This document shows, piece after piece, positions 43,701 through 54,385 of a stretch of DNA of 64,000 nt. A program made the translations under genes and the position numbers. The stretch's first letter is position 1, and the number at the start of each line of letters is the position of its first letter. Below the pieces are notes generated by a model. It made no database searches, had not been told where the DNA came from, and worked only from the letters and a program-made list of their open reading frames with translations. Source of the stretch: Hygrophila difformis (lineage: Eukaryota > Streptophyta > Magnoliopsida > Lamiales > Acanthaceae); the NCBI GenBank assembly GCA_030278955.1, contig JAOANR010000001.1, positions 43,178,890-43,242,889 of the forward strand, in the 5' to 3' direction.

Positions 43701-45654
43701 CACCATCACCAAAGACTACATCTCCACAGTCTTTGTCTGTAAAGTTATTGAGGATCTCCTTACTACCTGTCATGTGTCTAGAACAGCCTGAATCAAAGTA
43801 CCACTTTCTGGAACGTGGTTGTTGCTGCGATGATAGAACAACAAAGCAATTACTTTCCTTCCTCTTTGGCACCCATTCCATCTGAATTCGAATCTTCTTC
43901 TTTAGGTCTTCATGAGGCCAAACTATTGGACGTCCGTTCATAAGGTCACGAACTATCCTCATGCACGTTTCAGCTGTGTGACCAGGTAAGTTGCAATAGA
44001 GACAGTCTCTTCGTCGTTTGGGTGATGTAGGAACATTCTGATGTGTCAGTGAACTTTCTTCAGCATTCAGATTTCCACCACTAACAAATAGTCTCTTTCC
44101 AGTAGATGCTTGATTCTTGTACCCAATACCAGTCATGTCTCTGTAGCTTTTTCCAATAGACAAAACTTCATCAAGTTTACCTTTCCCTTTGGTCATCTTC
44201 TCTAGGTCAGCAACTCTAACTTTCAATTTTATAGATTCCTCTCTGAATGATTCCTTCTCTTTAGTCACAGTAGTAATTTGAAGCTTCACTTCATCATACT
44301 TTCCCTTAAGAACTTTTAAATCATCAATTGCCTTAATCTTTTCAGCTTCTGCTTTATCCAGAGTCAGACGGATGTCAGTGAGTTGTTTCGACAACTGCTC
44401 ATTCTCCTGTACAGCTTCTTCATATTCTTCCTTAAGTTCTTCATAGATTTCAACAAGCTCAGCATAAAGACTACCTGATTCACCTGAAACAATAGATGAA
44501 ATATCAGCAATTAACTTTATTGACTCAGGATTACCTTCCAATGGATCTGGACTGGTTTCTCTCGTAACAAAGGCAACTACATCATCTTCATCACTGGATT
44601 GTTCTTCCTCAGGTTCATCTTCTGAATCATTATCACTTAGTGTTGCTTGAAGTGCCTTTCCTCTCCTTTTCTTGGCAGTAGGGCACTCCTTTCTGACATG
44701 GCCTCTCCCATTACATTCAAAACATATAATCTCAGAAGATTTCTCAGATCTGTCATCATCTCTATCCTTCTTTGGTTTCCTGAATTTCCCATCAGTTTTC
44801 TTCTCAAATTTGCTATTCTGCTTCTCGGTTGTCACCGGGTTGTCAGAACATCTGTTCTTCTTTTGAAATTTCTTGAAATGCTTATTCTGAAGCATTCTAC
44901 CGATTCTCTTGGAGAGCAAAGAAACCTCTTCTTCAAAGCTTTCAGCAGGCTCTTCCTCAGCCTTGAATGCAATGTTCTTGCTTGATTTTTCAGCAGCTAA
45001 GTGATTGATCTCGTATGTTTGAAGAATGCCGACTAGTTCTCTCAATGACATGGTTTTGATTTTCTCCACTTCTTCAAGGGCTGCAACCTTCGCAGAATAC
45101 TTCTTAGACACAGTTCTAAGAAATTTCCTCACGAGCTTAGATGATTCAAAGGTCATTCCAAGAGCTGTTGCTTGGTTAACAATGTCTTGAAATCTCCCAA
45201 AGTATGAAGTGATATCCTCATCGTTCGTCATCCTTAAACTGTCAAAGATCGATTCAATCCGTTGTAGACGCGTTGTCTTGACATCTTCAGAACCTTCGTG
45301 TTGAGTCTCCAAGAAGTTCCAAGCCTCGTAAGCAGATGTGCAATTGGCGATCATTCTGAATTGCGCTTCGTCCATTGCACCACTAATCGCGTTGAGAGCT
45401 GTATAATTCGCTGATCTTGCAGTCCTCTCGGCCTGTGTGAGCTCGGCATTTGTCGCGGGTCGAATTGTAGTTGTGGCTGTCTCTCCTTTTCCAGATCGAA
45501 CAGTTCTTGTTGGATGAGTCCATGGCTCCAAGACTGAGTCCCAAACACCATCTCCTTGTGCCAGCAGATAATTGCGCATCCTGGCTTTCCAATAGGCATA
45601 GTCATTTCCGTCGAACAATGGTGGACGAGTGTTAGACGCTCCTTCTCGACTCAT
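40714..45654 (-). CDS. CopA gag-pol polyprotein, one in-frame stop
   Basis: This is one frame of about 1,646 codons broken only by TGA at 41,589-41,587 (after ..QAMQ). CopB has a serine codon there, so a single C-to-G change is likely. Domains on the first 1,355 codons: gag (from MSREGASNTRPPLFDGNDYA); zinc knuckle CFECNGRGHVRKEC near 306-320; a coiled-coil-like region; a second CCHC-like motif (CLYCNLPGHTAETC); protease FDSGCSRHM near 620; integrase zinc region (HKKLGHL...CVDC) near 745-790. The integrase core has catalytic D in HMDLMG, D in RSDHGREF and E in GIAERKNR (~800-910). RT starts near 1,165 with LDIKTAFLNGK and YVDDI (~1,335). After the stop come MMGELTYFLGL and RNase H with TDSDWAG, STAEAEYIAATCC and YCDNTSAI. 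All visible catalytic residues are present. The start MSREGASN is shared with CopC. Confidence 0.93.
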
Positions 45655-45704
45655 GTTTCTTGAATCTTGAATGAATGGATTTTCTCAGTTACGTTAGAGA
45701 ACTC

Positions 45705-45716
45705 GCTCTGATACCA
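45705..45716 (-). other. CopA primer binding site (initiator-Met tRNA)
   Basis: Minus-strand TGGTATCAGAGC begins four bases (aaat) after the 5' LTR end. It is complementary to the 3' end of plant initiator methionine tRNA and is the usual minus-strand primer of copia elements. Confidence 0.93.
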
Positions 45717-45719
45717 ATT

Positions 45720-46424
45720 TGTAGGTCCCTTAGTGATTCAAGATTCTGTTACGGTCGTTATTACGATGTTCTAACTACGATATACGAAAGCGATAAAGAA
45801 CACAGTAATTTGATAACCCAGTTCGGTCCTTCCGACCTACGTCTGGGGGATACCAATCCAGGCGACCTTCACTAGACAGAAAAACCAAAACACAAACACG
45901 CTACACTAGCCTAACACCAAAATCCAAACTCTACCACTAGATGATGCGATCTAGCTGATCAGACGTCGTTGAGACTCCCCCTCAACACACCTGTAGGGAA
46001 CACACCCTAGAATGGAATCTTCAAAGGCACCAGCGCTGTCTGTCGTTCTCCTTGGTTTTCTTCTTTGATCGCGTGAATTCCTCCAGATCTTTCTTGAATA
46101 TAGAAGATCACAATATCTCCAGATATTCCAATGTAATCTCAATCTAATCTTGTTCTTCTAAAAATGTCTCACACTATGAAATCTTGAAGAACATTTACAA
46201 GACTCTCTCAAAACTTTTTCTCTCTGTAATCTCTCAGAATGAATACAAGTAAAAATCGCTCAATCAAAATCTTATTCTAGATTACAGACTCTGCACTTAT
46301 ATAAAGAATACAAAAGTCATAACTACCAGCAGAATTAACTGTCGTCGTCAACCTGATGTGCCAACACCTGAGAAACATCTCAATGAAAAGTACAAGGTTA
46401 AGTTGTCATAACACAGTATTAACA
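45720..46424 (-). mobile_element. CopA 5' LTR
   Basis: 705 bp, with the same TG/CA ends as the 3' copy and differing only at A46,310. It is followed on the + side by target duplication ATATT. Confidence 0.95.
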
Positions 46425-47447
46425 ATATTTTTATCAGAAAATATATTCTTTTTTTCATAATTATTTATTTCAATAACTAATGGTAATAGTAATACTAATG
46501 TGGAGTATTCTGCACAAAATTTTACCCCAAAACTCCTCTTTCCTCAACATTAATTGTTGTTTAATTTATATCTTTCATTTTATATCTATTTTCTATATAA
46601 ATATAAAAAAATTATAAGAAAAAATTGAATTAAATAGAGGAATTCATTATTATACACTTATAAAAACCTTTAACTAAAAAGTGTAAATATATACATGTAT
46701 ATTCAAGAAGAAAATGCATGTCATCTCATATTTAATTTTTTGTATCTCTTTTCTATATAAATAAAAATAAAAATTTTATAAAAAAAGAAAATTTAATAGA
46801 GGGTATATATCATTATTACACACTCATGGAAACAACTGAATTGAAAAGTGTAGAGCAACTTTATTTTTTCAATATAGGAATTCATTCAAAATATTTTAAT
46901 TTATATTCTTTTTTCATTATTATTTATTTCAATAATTAATGGTAATACTAATTTTATTCCTTAAATTGAAATGTGTAAAATTAAGATGGGAATTTCATTC
47001 AAAATATTTTAATTTACATTAGTTTCAGAAAAATATATTCTTTTTTATTATTATTCATTTCAATAATGAATGATAATACTAATACCATTTTCTCAAGAAA
47101 TATAATGATTAGTAATTAAATGTATTTAATTTTTATTATAAGTTTATTTTGAATTCTAAATAAATTTATAATAATACATTTGAATAAAAATTTTTAAATT
47201 GGTCTAATTTAAATTTATTAAAATATTCAATTAAATAGATAGTGCATGCCATTATTACTATCTCATTATTTAAATAGGATATTATGATCAATATTCTCTC
47301 TAAATAAAGACTTTTATATGTTATTTTTAGACTATATTATTTATTTATACTAAAATTTTAATAAAAAGTTTTATTAGATATATATATTTTTTTATTTTAT
47401 TGATGAAAATATCTTGCCCGGTGCATCGCACGGGCGGGTATAACTAG

Positions 47448-49434
47448 TAGATCAAATATAATACACTACAATCACATTCATATAAATCCATCATCAATTA
47501 AACAACATGAAATCAACACATATACAACATGTACGCAGCATGTGGATGTATATGGTTCAACTTATAAATTTGAATAAATCCATATCTATCACATTGCATG
47601 TATGATTCCATACATGACCAACCAGAATATTAAACAAATTTTAAATCTCAATCATAATAAAAAGTAGGAAAATAAACTAATCACCTCCATAAATCATTGC
47701 TAAAATAAACCATCTTAAGTCTTTGACAGAATCTGCCATTAAAGTAATTTAGAAAATCAAATGTAGTGCAGGATATAAAAATTCATCAAATAAAAACTAA
47801 AAAAAAAATTCAAAACAAGTAGTGAATATATGACTGCATATCAGGACTCCTGATTTCACACCTTGATGAAGTATACAAATCATCTCTATAATCTAACTAC
47901 TATTAGGCAATAAGTATATGAGGCTGCAGTAATATTTGAGAGAATGGAATCAAAACAGTGGAACAATGCAATATAATACTGCTAAAATGCGTTTCTAAAT
48001 ATTCTATAAACGGAATTTATAATCATAACCAAGATCTATAATAAAAGCTTAACAACAACACAGCGCCCAAAAATCGGGAGCCCCCAAATCAGAACTCGCA
48101 ATACAGCCAAATCCAAAACCTTGATTTTAAATCTCACCCAAATCCCACCACCGGATACGCCACCACCATGCATATGGCCTAAAAACAGAACCTAAAAATT
48201 GAAAACTTTACTCAAAATAAATAAGAACCCTAACCTTAAACGGGTATTCGTCGGTGATGGCTGCGGTGCGGTCTCCTTGAACAAAAAGATCTCCAAAAAT
48301 CGAGTTTCCGGCCGGCGTTGAACAGATTCACGGCGGTGGTGTGTCAAGGAAACTCAAAACGGGGCTTGGAGGGTATGGGTCGGCGTGCTGGAGAAGGGGG
48401 ATATGAAATGTTGGTTTGAATCGGTGGTTTGAATCGGTGGCTGGGTTGGAAAATTTCGGTAAGAGCTCTTCTGTGTGCCAAAACCATTTGGTCTGTTCAA
48501 AAAATTGACAAATCAAATCACACCGAGAAACTAAATCAAGCATGTTTTCTTTCCTTCCCAAATCAAGCATGATAAGAAATTAAATTGCATAATTACCGGA
48601 ATTTATATGAATACAGACAGATTACACCATTAATTATACTTACCCCATAACCCACTATTTAAAAAATGAAATAAAAATCCTTAGCACTTAATCAACTTCT
48701 GCTTATCATTGAAGTATGTGCTGATTCAGTAAGCAAACCGCACCCAATTTTTTTGTCCTTGAGGAAAAAAAGAATGCCACTAATGGTTCTTATTACATCC
48801 TCAATAAATGATGAATGATGTATTGACTCTGAAGACTCTCACAGGCCTCACCCCAATACAGATTTGCAGAGAGGAGTAGATGGAGCAGTTAATACAGTTT
48901 AATGTAGATGTGGAAGAATGGGGGAAATTATAGCCAGATTTTCTAGAAATTATTTTCATAACTCAATAACCTGCTGCCTCAATTTTTGGACTATTTTCAA
49001 ATTTTGGATGGTATTCAATAGCCTTTTCCTTGATCACCATAAATCATGCATGTATCATCTTTGAAGAAACTATATATCCCTTACTTCATCAATTGACCCA
49101 CACTGATAATATTTTGAGCTAAGCTAGGGACATACATAAACCATAGCCAAACGTGAATATAAATTAATACAAGACACCCAACTAAGATTTTTTATTGCAA
49201 AACTAATCATAAGTAGCATATACACAAATAATGATTATCACTAAATTAATGATAACACACAATCATAAGTGAGACATAATGGAGAAAAATTTGATCACTC
49301 TATCCAACACACTGAATTGTGTACTTCTTTACCGGTACACACTGAGAAAAGACTAATTAATGCGAAAGGCTTGTTGAAACTATTTAATGTATACACACAG
49401 AGAACTACTAAATTAAACCATTGTTGAAAAATTA
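47448..49434. other. Intergenic, no gene recognised
   Basis: Mostly A/T-rich. A GC-richer stretch at about 48,230-48,470 has repeated 'tttgaatcggtgg' and might be a decayed 5' exon or UTR on the minus strand (weak). Confidence 0.4.
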
Positions 49435-49610
49435 ATGTTCAAAATTGACAAAGCCATAGTGCCAAGTCCCAATTCATACATTTAGAATTATGTGTGTCCC
49501 ACTAAATTGGATGCTCAATAACCCAATTGCTTTTGCTTTTTACATGCAAGTAGTTCAATGGGAATACTTTGGCCTTATGGTACATACATTTAATAGTTAA
49601 TTTTGAACAT
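49435..49610. mobile_element. MITE-like element with 12-bp inverted repeats
   Basis: The ends atgttcaaaatt (49,435-49,446) and aattttgaacat (49,599-49,610) are perfect inverted repeats, 176 bp overall. Internal phrases 'catagtgccaagtcccaa' and 'ctttttacatgcaagtagtt' recur in the rearranged repeat at 53.5-53.7 kb. No clear target duplication. Confidence 0.5.
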
Positions 49611-49611
49611 C

Positions 49612-49781
49612 CAGTGCTCTTATTCCGAAACAATAATTAGCCAAATTAGTGGACTAAATTCATAATTATCAATATATACTGGACGTTTCGGGCTATTATT
49701 TTCTCAAAGACATCAAGTAAGCTTAACTTGCTCAAACAGTGTGGCTACACGCTCAACCAGTGCTCTTATTCCGAAACAATT
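49612..49781. repeat. Direct repeat 'ccagtgctcttattccgaaa'
   Basis: A 24-bp sequence occurs at 49,612-49,635 and again at 49,758-49,781. The first copy touches the right edge of the MITE-like element. Confidence 0.6.
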
Positions 49782-50084
49782 CATTCCCAAGTCGATTGAT
49801 TGGGATAACATATGATCTTCTAGAGCTCCCTTTGTAGTATTTAGCCGTACTTATTAGGATCGTGAGCGCAACTCGAACTCCGATATTATTATGATATTGT
49901 CATTTTTGGTCGAGCCCTCATAGATTTAAGACTATGACACCTACCTTAACTTTAGCCAACTCCAGCATTAATACCATATTGTTCATTTTGGACCGAGCCC
50001 ATATAGTTTTGTTTTTGGGTTTTTCCTCACAAAGAAATTGTACCAATAAAGTTAGCTAACTTTTTATATTAAGTCTCATCTTTT

Positions 50085-50298
50085 TTTATTCTTCCCATAG
50101 GAGACTTGGATTTGCTTCCCAACAACACCTGACAAAATACCCTTGTGCATAAACTAATACACACACTTCTATAACACTGCGAAATTAAGTCACACTGCAG
50201 CTTGGTGTATACTTTGAGAATCGGGTGGGGATCGAACCCCCAACCTATGGTTGGGAGACGGGGGACTTGACCACTAGGGTAAGTCTCCAACCCCATAA
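50085..50298 (-). mobile_element. tRNA-derived SINE (second family), minus strand
   Basis: The minus strand starts ggttggagacttaccctagtggtc, with A-box 'taccctagtggt' and B-box 'gggttcgatccccaccc'. It ends about 210 bp later in 'gaagaataaaaaaagatgag'. The promoter boxes are well kept, but the body cannot fold as a tRNA because it continues into unrelated sequence. It is not a tRNA gene. Confidence 0.72.
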
Positions 50299-50469
50299 AT
50301 GTAGAACTTTCGCCATTACCTACTCATTAGTAGTTTACTATCAAGATACTAGTATTCGAATAAATGTCGCATTAATTTCTCAGTGTATACTTTTAAATCG
50401 TACTAAATTTTAAAAGTATTCGAATGAGAGACGTAAACTAATCATTAATTTCTTCAGTGTGTACTTCTT

Positions 50470-50846
50470 ATTGTGTGTTATGGTTCTGCCACACTGAGAA
50501 ATCAAGATTCTGGAGACTGATCAATGTGTACTCAGATCGGACCAAACTGTCCAGTGATCGTGTTCTGGGGAAGTCCCGACGACGGTCATTCTGCAAGTCG
50601 TGTGAGCCTTGTATAGAGTTTTTCTGGTTGATTATTTTTTTGAGTCTAGGTCTTTTTACGTGATAGCATAGATCCTGGATTGACATCCCCAGACGTAGGT
50701 CGCGAGACCGAACCGGGTAAATAAATCATCGGGTTCTTTTGTTTTTCCGCTTTAACACCCTGTTCTGCACACACTCGCTCGCACATCGTCTAAACACCTA
50801 CTCGACGATGGATTAAGTTAAAGATTAACATAATCGAGACCATCAA
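50470..50846 (+). mobile_element. CopC 5' LTR, 5'-truncated
   Basis: It ends 'gagaccatca' just before the PBS. It matches the second half of the CopB LTR, including 'cctggattgacatccccaga..taggtc....gaccgaaccgggtaa' (50,674-50,720) and 'ttctgcacacac'. The true 5' end is not found. The left boundary is where similarity to the CopB LTR fades. Confidence 0.65.
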
Positions 50847-50848
50847 TT

Positions 50849-50860
50849 GGTATCAGAGCC
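50849..50860 (+). other. CopC primer binding site
   Basis: TGGTATCAGAGC follows the LTR end by two bases and matches initiator-Met tRNA, as in CopA. Confidence 0.85.
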
Positions 50861-50905
50861 TGCTCTCTGACAAACTAGAGAAAGATCTGAAGAAATCTTG
50901 GTAAA

Positions 50906-53478
50906 ATGAGTAGAGAAGGAGCTTCAAACTCAAGACTGCCACTTTTCGGCGGAACCAATTACAGGTACTGGAGAATTCGCATGCAGATTCTTCTGTTGGC
51001 CTTTGGAGAGGAAGTATGGGATGCTGTCGAAATCTCTGGGAACCACAAACCAGACCACGAGTAGTTGTTAAAGTATATACTGAACCACCAGATTCTAGAC
51101 CCGCTATAAAGACGGAGTATACACCCGCTGAGAGAACTGCAAAGCAAGGAAACTTCACGGCACTCAATGCTATTTTTGGAGCGATGGATGAGACTCAGTT
51201 CCAACTGGTTATAAATTACAAAACCACATATGAAGCGTGGAACGCTCTTGAAGTAATGTACGAAGGTTCTGAAGACGTCCGAGCTACCAAGTTGCAACGG
51301 ATTGAAAAGATGTTCGAAAATTTAAAAATGAAGAATGACGAGTCAATTTCTGTCTATTATGGAATATTCAAGGACGTCGTAAATCAAGTTTGTTCACTTG
51401 GCTTAGTTTATGACAATCAAAAGTTGGTTCGAAAGTTGTTGAGAACACTCACGAAGAAATACGCTCCTGAGGTTGTTGCCCTAGAAGAATTGGAGAAGGT
51501 GAACACCATATCTTTAAATGGTTTAGTCGGAATTCTTCAAACCTATGAGATGAACCACCATGAAGAAGAATCTTCAAGAAACATTACACTCAATGTGGAA
51601 GAAGAATCTGGAAATTCCTCAAAAGATGAAGTGGCATACATTTCCAGAAAGGTTGCAAAGTTGTTACAAGATAGACAAGCCAAACAGTTCAACAGATAAA
51701 AGAATCAAGGTCGTAGTTTCGATAAAGATCAGACGACAGACAGACAACCCCCTAAGGCTTCAAAAGAAAGGACAGCAGCAAGGCAGATCGATTCAACTCA
51801 AAGAAAAAGGACTATGACAAGCCCGATAAATTCTCCTTAGTGATATGTTATGAATGTGGAGGCAGAGGACACATTCAATCTGAATGTGCCACGGCCAAAA
51901 CGAATGAAATGAGAGAAAAAAAGGCGCTGAAAGCAACTCTAAGTGATGGCAACGACGAAGGAACCATTGAAGGGAAAATTTCATATTCTGATGAAGTCGT
52001 TGCATTTACCTTGAGAGATGCAAGTCCTACATTGGAAGGTATTGTCAAATCAATATGTTTTACACCTAATGAACTTGTTTCTGATTCAGGTGAAAGTGAT
52101 GATGAATACGATCAACTTCTGACTTACTACAATGAGCTCAAAGAGGATTTCGAGGTCGTTCAGGAAAACAAGATGTTGTTGGGACAATTAGCAGAAGTCG
52201 GAATTTCTTACAATCTTGAAGTTGAGAAAAACGTGGACATGCAAAAAGAAGTAAACACTCTGAAAAGCAAAATTCATGACATGGACAAAGAGCCTGATGA
52301 TGTAAAACTGAAGAACGACGAACTTCAAAAGGTATCTAAAGATAAAACTCAACTCGATTAAGTTCTTTCTATGGGAAAATATGTTGGGGATCAAACTGGT
52401 TTAGGCTACAAAAAGCAATCAACTCCTAGCAAAACCAAGTTCACGAGTGGAGGTTATCCGACTTCAACTATTGAAGTACCACCTGAAGATGTTGACGCAT
52501 GTTCATCCAGACGACAGAAGGATTGCCTTTACTACAACTTACCTAGGACATACTGCTGAAACCTATGCCTATTCTAAGAGATCTGATGAATGGAAGATAA
52601 GTCGTTTGGCTTGACCAGGAACTTCGAAAGAAATTCAAAATGCAGAAGGTATGGATACCCAAAAATAAAAATAAAAATTCTACGTGGCTTGTAGTTCTTT
52701 TGTTGCAGGCATTACAGTGAAACGACAGATGGTATTTTGATTCTGGATGCTCGAGGCATATGACTGGAAAGAAAGACATCTTAGAAGACTTTATTGAGAA
52801 AGAGTGTGGAGACGTAATTTTTGGAGATGGTATACTTAGCAAGATTGCGGGTTATGGTAAAATTAAGAATGGAATCCTTTCCAAACTCTCTAGAATTTAC
52901 TATGTGAATGGTCTTACTACTAATCTTATCTCGATTAGTCAACTTTGTGATGAGAATCTACAGGTTAAATTTACAAAAGATATGTGCATAGTATTTGATA
53001 AATAAGAGGATTGCATCATGATGGGAAGCTGTAGCAAAAATAATTGTTACATCGTGAAGGATCATATCTCTCAAATTCTACTGACCAAAGATGATCAGAC
53101 CACTCTATGGCACAAGAGACTTGGACATCTTAATTTTCAGACACTAAACAAGCTGAGCAACTCAAATGCGGTTCACGGATTGCCTCGACTACAGAAAAAC
53201 GACCAAACCATCTGCAGAAATTGCACCAAAGGGAAACAAACCAGATCGAGATATAAGAAGACTGATGAAATCAAAACAAAAGAATGCCTCGACCTGATAC
53301 ACACATGGATCTTATGGGTCCAACCGAAGTGGAGAGCTTAAATGGTAAAAATACATTCTAGTATGTGTTGGGTTTTGTTGGGTTTTCTTTCTTAGGTCAA
53401 AAGACGAGACTTTTGAGTGCTTCGAGACCATGAGCACGAGGCTCATGAATGAGAAACAGAGGAGCATTTCGCATTAAT
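50906..53478 (+). pseudogene. CopC gag-pol remnant (gag to integrase), decayed
   Basis: It starts MSREGASNSRLPLFGGTNYR, a close relative of CopA gag, and hits a frameshift and stop within 55 codons. Frames then continue at 51,016 (gag body: TAKQGNFTALNAIFGAMDET, TYEMNHHEEES) and 51,840 (zinc knuckle CYECGGRGHIQSEC and acidic gag tail). They go on at 52,371 (GYKKQSTPSK, CLYYNLP), 52,740 (protease FDSGCSRHMTGKK, VNGLTTNLISISQLCDEN) and 53,018 (integrase zinc region, HKRLGHLNFQTLNKLSN ... CRNCTKGKQTRSRYKK). Traces of the integrase core (RSKDETFECFE, MNEKQRS) end at 53,478, where unrelated repeat begins. RT, RNase H, extra ORF and 3' LTR are missing. Confidence 0.88.
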
Positions 53479-53720
53479 TTAGTAGTTCTCTGTGCGGATA
53501 CATTTAGTAGTTCAATATAGTCTATACTTTGGCCAAAGTATCATACATTTGCTTGCTTTTTACATGCAAGTAGTTCAATTGACAAATGTATGGTACTAAA
53601 TGTATGTACCATAAAGCCAATTGCTTTGGACAAGGCCAATTCTATAGTCTGTACCATAAGCATGAGGGTATGTTCAAAATTGACAAAACCATAGTGCCAA
53701 GTCCCAATCACTGTCCGAAC
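53479..53720. repeat. Rearranged MITE-like repeat at CopC 3' break
   Basis: It contains pieces of the 49.4-49.6 kb element in altered order and orientation (ctttttacatgcaagtagttcaat, ttggacaaggccaattct, atgttcaaaattgac, catagtgccaagtcccaa). It also has an inverted pair around 'acatttagta.. / ..tactaaatgt'. It marks the breakpoint where the rest of CopC was lost. Confidence 0.5.
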
Positions 53721-54124
53721 ATAACATGATAATAATAATGCCCATTGAGGTGAGATCTCAAATATTTCAACCCTCCTCATAGAGATAGTAGAACCACTCT
53801 ACAATATACACACTCCCCACTTCAATAACAATCATTAATTTTGATCGTGAACATTGAGGATGACCCTCATGCCCTGTCTACAACTACACATGTATGTATA
53901 TGTCTATGCATACATAATAAAGCCAATCACACAGACACAGAATCTTGAACCAGACAATCATATATTATAGTATCATCCCAATTCCCAAACTGTGTGGCTC
54001 TCCCCAAGTATATATACTCTTCTGTTTCTTACTATTTTCTTTTCAATGTAAAATCAGCCCCAAAAGGAATGAAACATTAAAAAGAATGGTGGACAGTTTA
54101 CTTAAGGAATAATAGCCCCAAATA

Positions 54125-54383
54125 CTCCCTCCGTTTTTTTTTAAGTTCACCATTAGTATAGTAGATACTATTCATTGAGTAACTTTAATTTAACTTTTTC
54201 ATATAGTTATATAAGATAAAACATAGTCGAGTGAGATCTTGTTGGATTCGTCTAATCACGTAGTTTTATAATATCAAACTTTTATAATTTTTACTTATAT
54301 ATAATATGAGATATTGATGATTGAAAATATGCATTGGATTGCGTGCAGTGCAGGATGAGTGAAGTTAAAAAAAACGGAGGGAG
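54125..54383. mobile_element. Stowaway-type MITE (259 bp)
   Basis: The ends CTCCCTCCGTtttttttttaa and ..taaaaaaaACGGAGGGAG are inverted repeats. The element is flanked by TA on both sides (54,123-54,124 and 54,384-54,385). This is the classic plant Stowaway (Tc1/mariner-related) signature. No coding capacity. Confidence 0.9.
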
Positions 54384-54385
54384 TA

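Larger units (their letters stand above)
37763..46429 (-). mobile_element. CopA: nearly intact Ty1/copia element with extra ORF
   Basis: The element proper is 37,768-46,424 (8,657 bp) and is flanked by ATATT on both sides (37,763-37,767, 46,425-46,429). Minus-strand order: 5' LTR, PBS, gag-pol with one in-frame stop, extra ORF, PPT, 3' LTR. The LTRs are 705 bp each and differ at one position that I found (T38,358 against A46,310). This implies a very recent insertion, of the order of 5x10^4 years at the often used 1.3x10^-8 substitutions per site per year. The gag coiled-coil region, RNase H signature and extra 3' ORF place it near the SIRE/Maximus (Sirevirus) group (inference). Confidence 0.93.
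37390..47447 (+). mobile_element. Non-autonomous Helitron (~1.4 kb) containing CopA
   Basis: The 5' end is TCTATAATATACTAAAG and the 3' end is a GC-rich hairpin (gcccg-g-tgc atc gcacgggc, 47,416-47,435) followed by 'gggtataaCTAG'. The element lies between A (37,389) and T (47,448), the expected AT target. Without CopA and its target repeat it is about 1,396 bp, A/T-rich, and has no Rep/helicase gene. Inside are about three imperfect repeats of 'ttcaaaatattttaattta...ttcaataattaatggtaatactaat'. One resembles the element's own 5' end (gtggagtattct.c, at 37,406 and again at 46,500). Confidence 0.85.

Noticed and set aside
42065..45875. Several 60-112 codon frames on the + strand
   Set aside because: They are antisense shadows of CopA gag-pol and its LTR.
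50215..50298. tRNA gene on the minus strand
   Set aside because: The A and B boxes are present, but the sequence does not close an acceptor stem and continues ~130 bp to an A-rich tail, as in a SINE.
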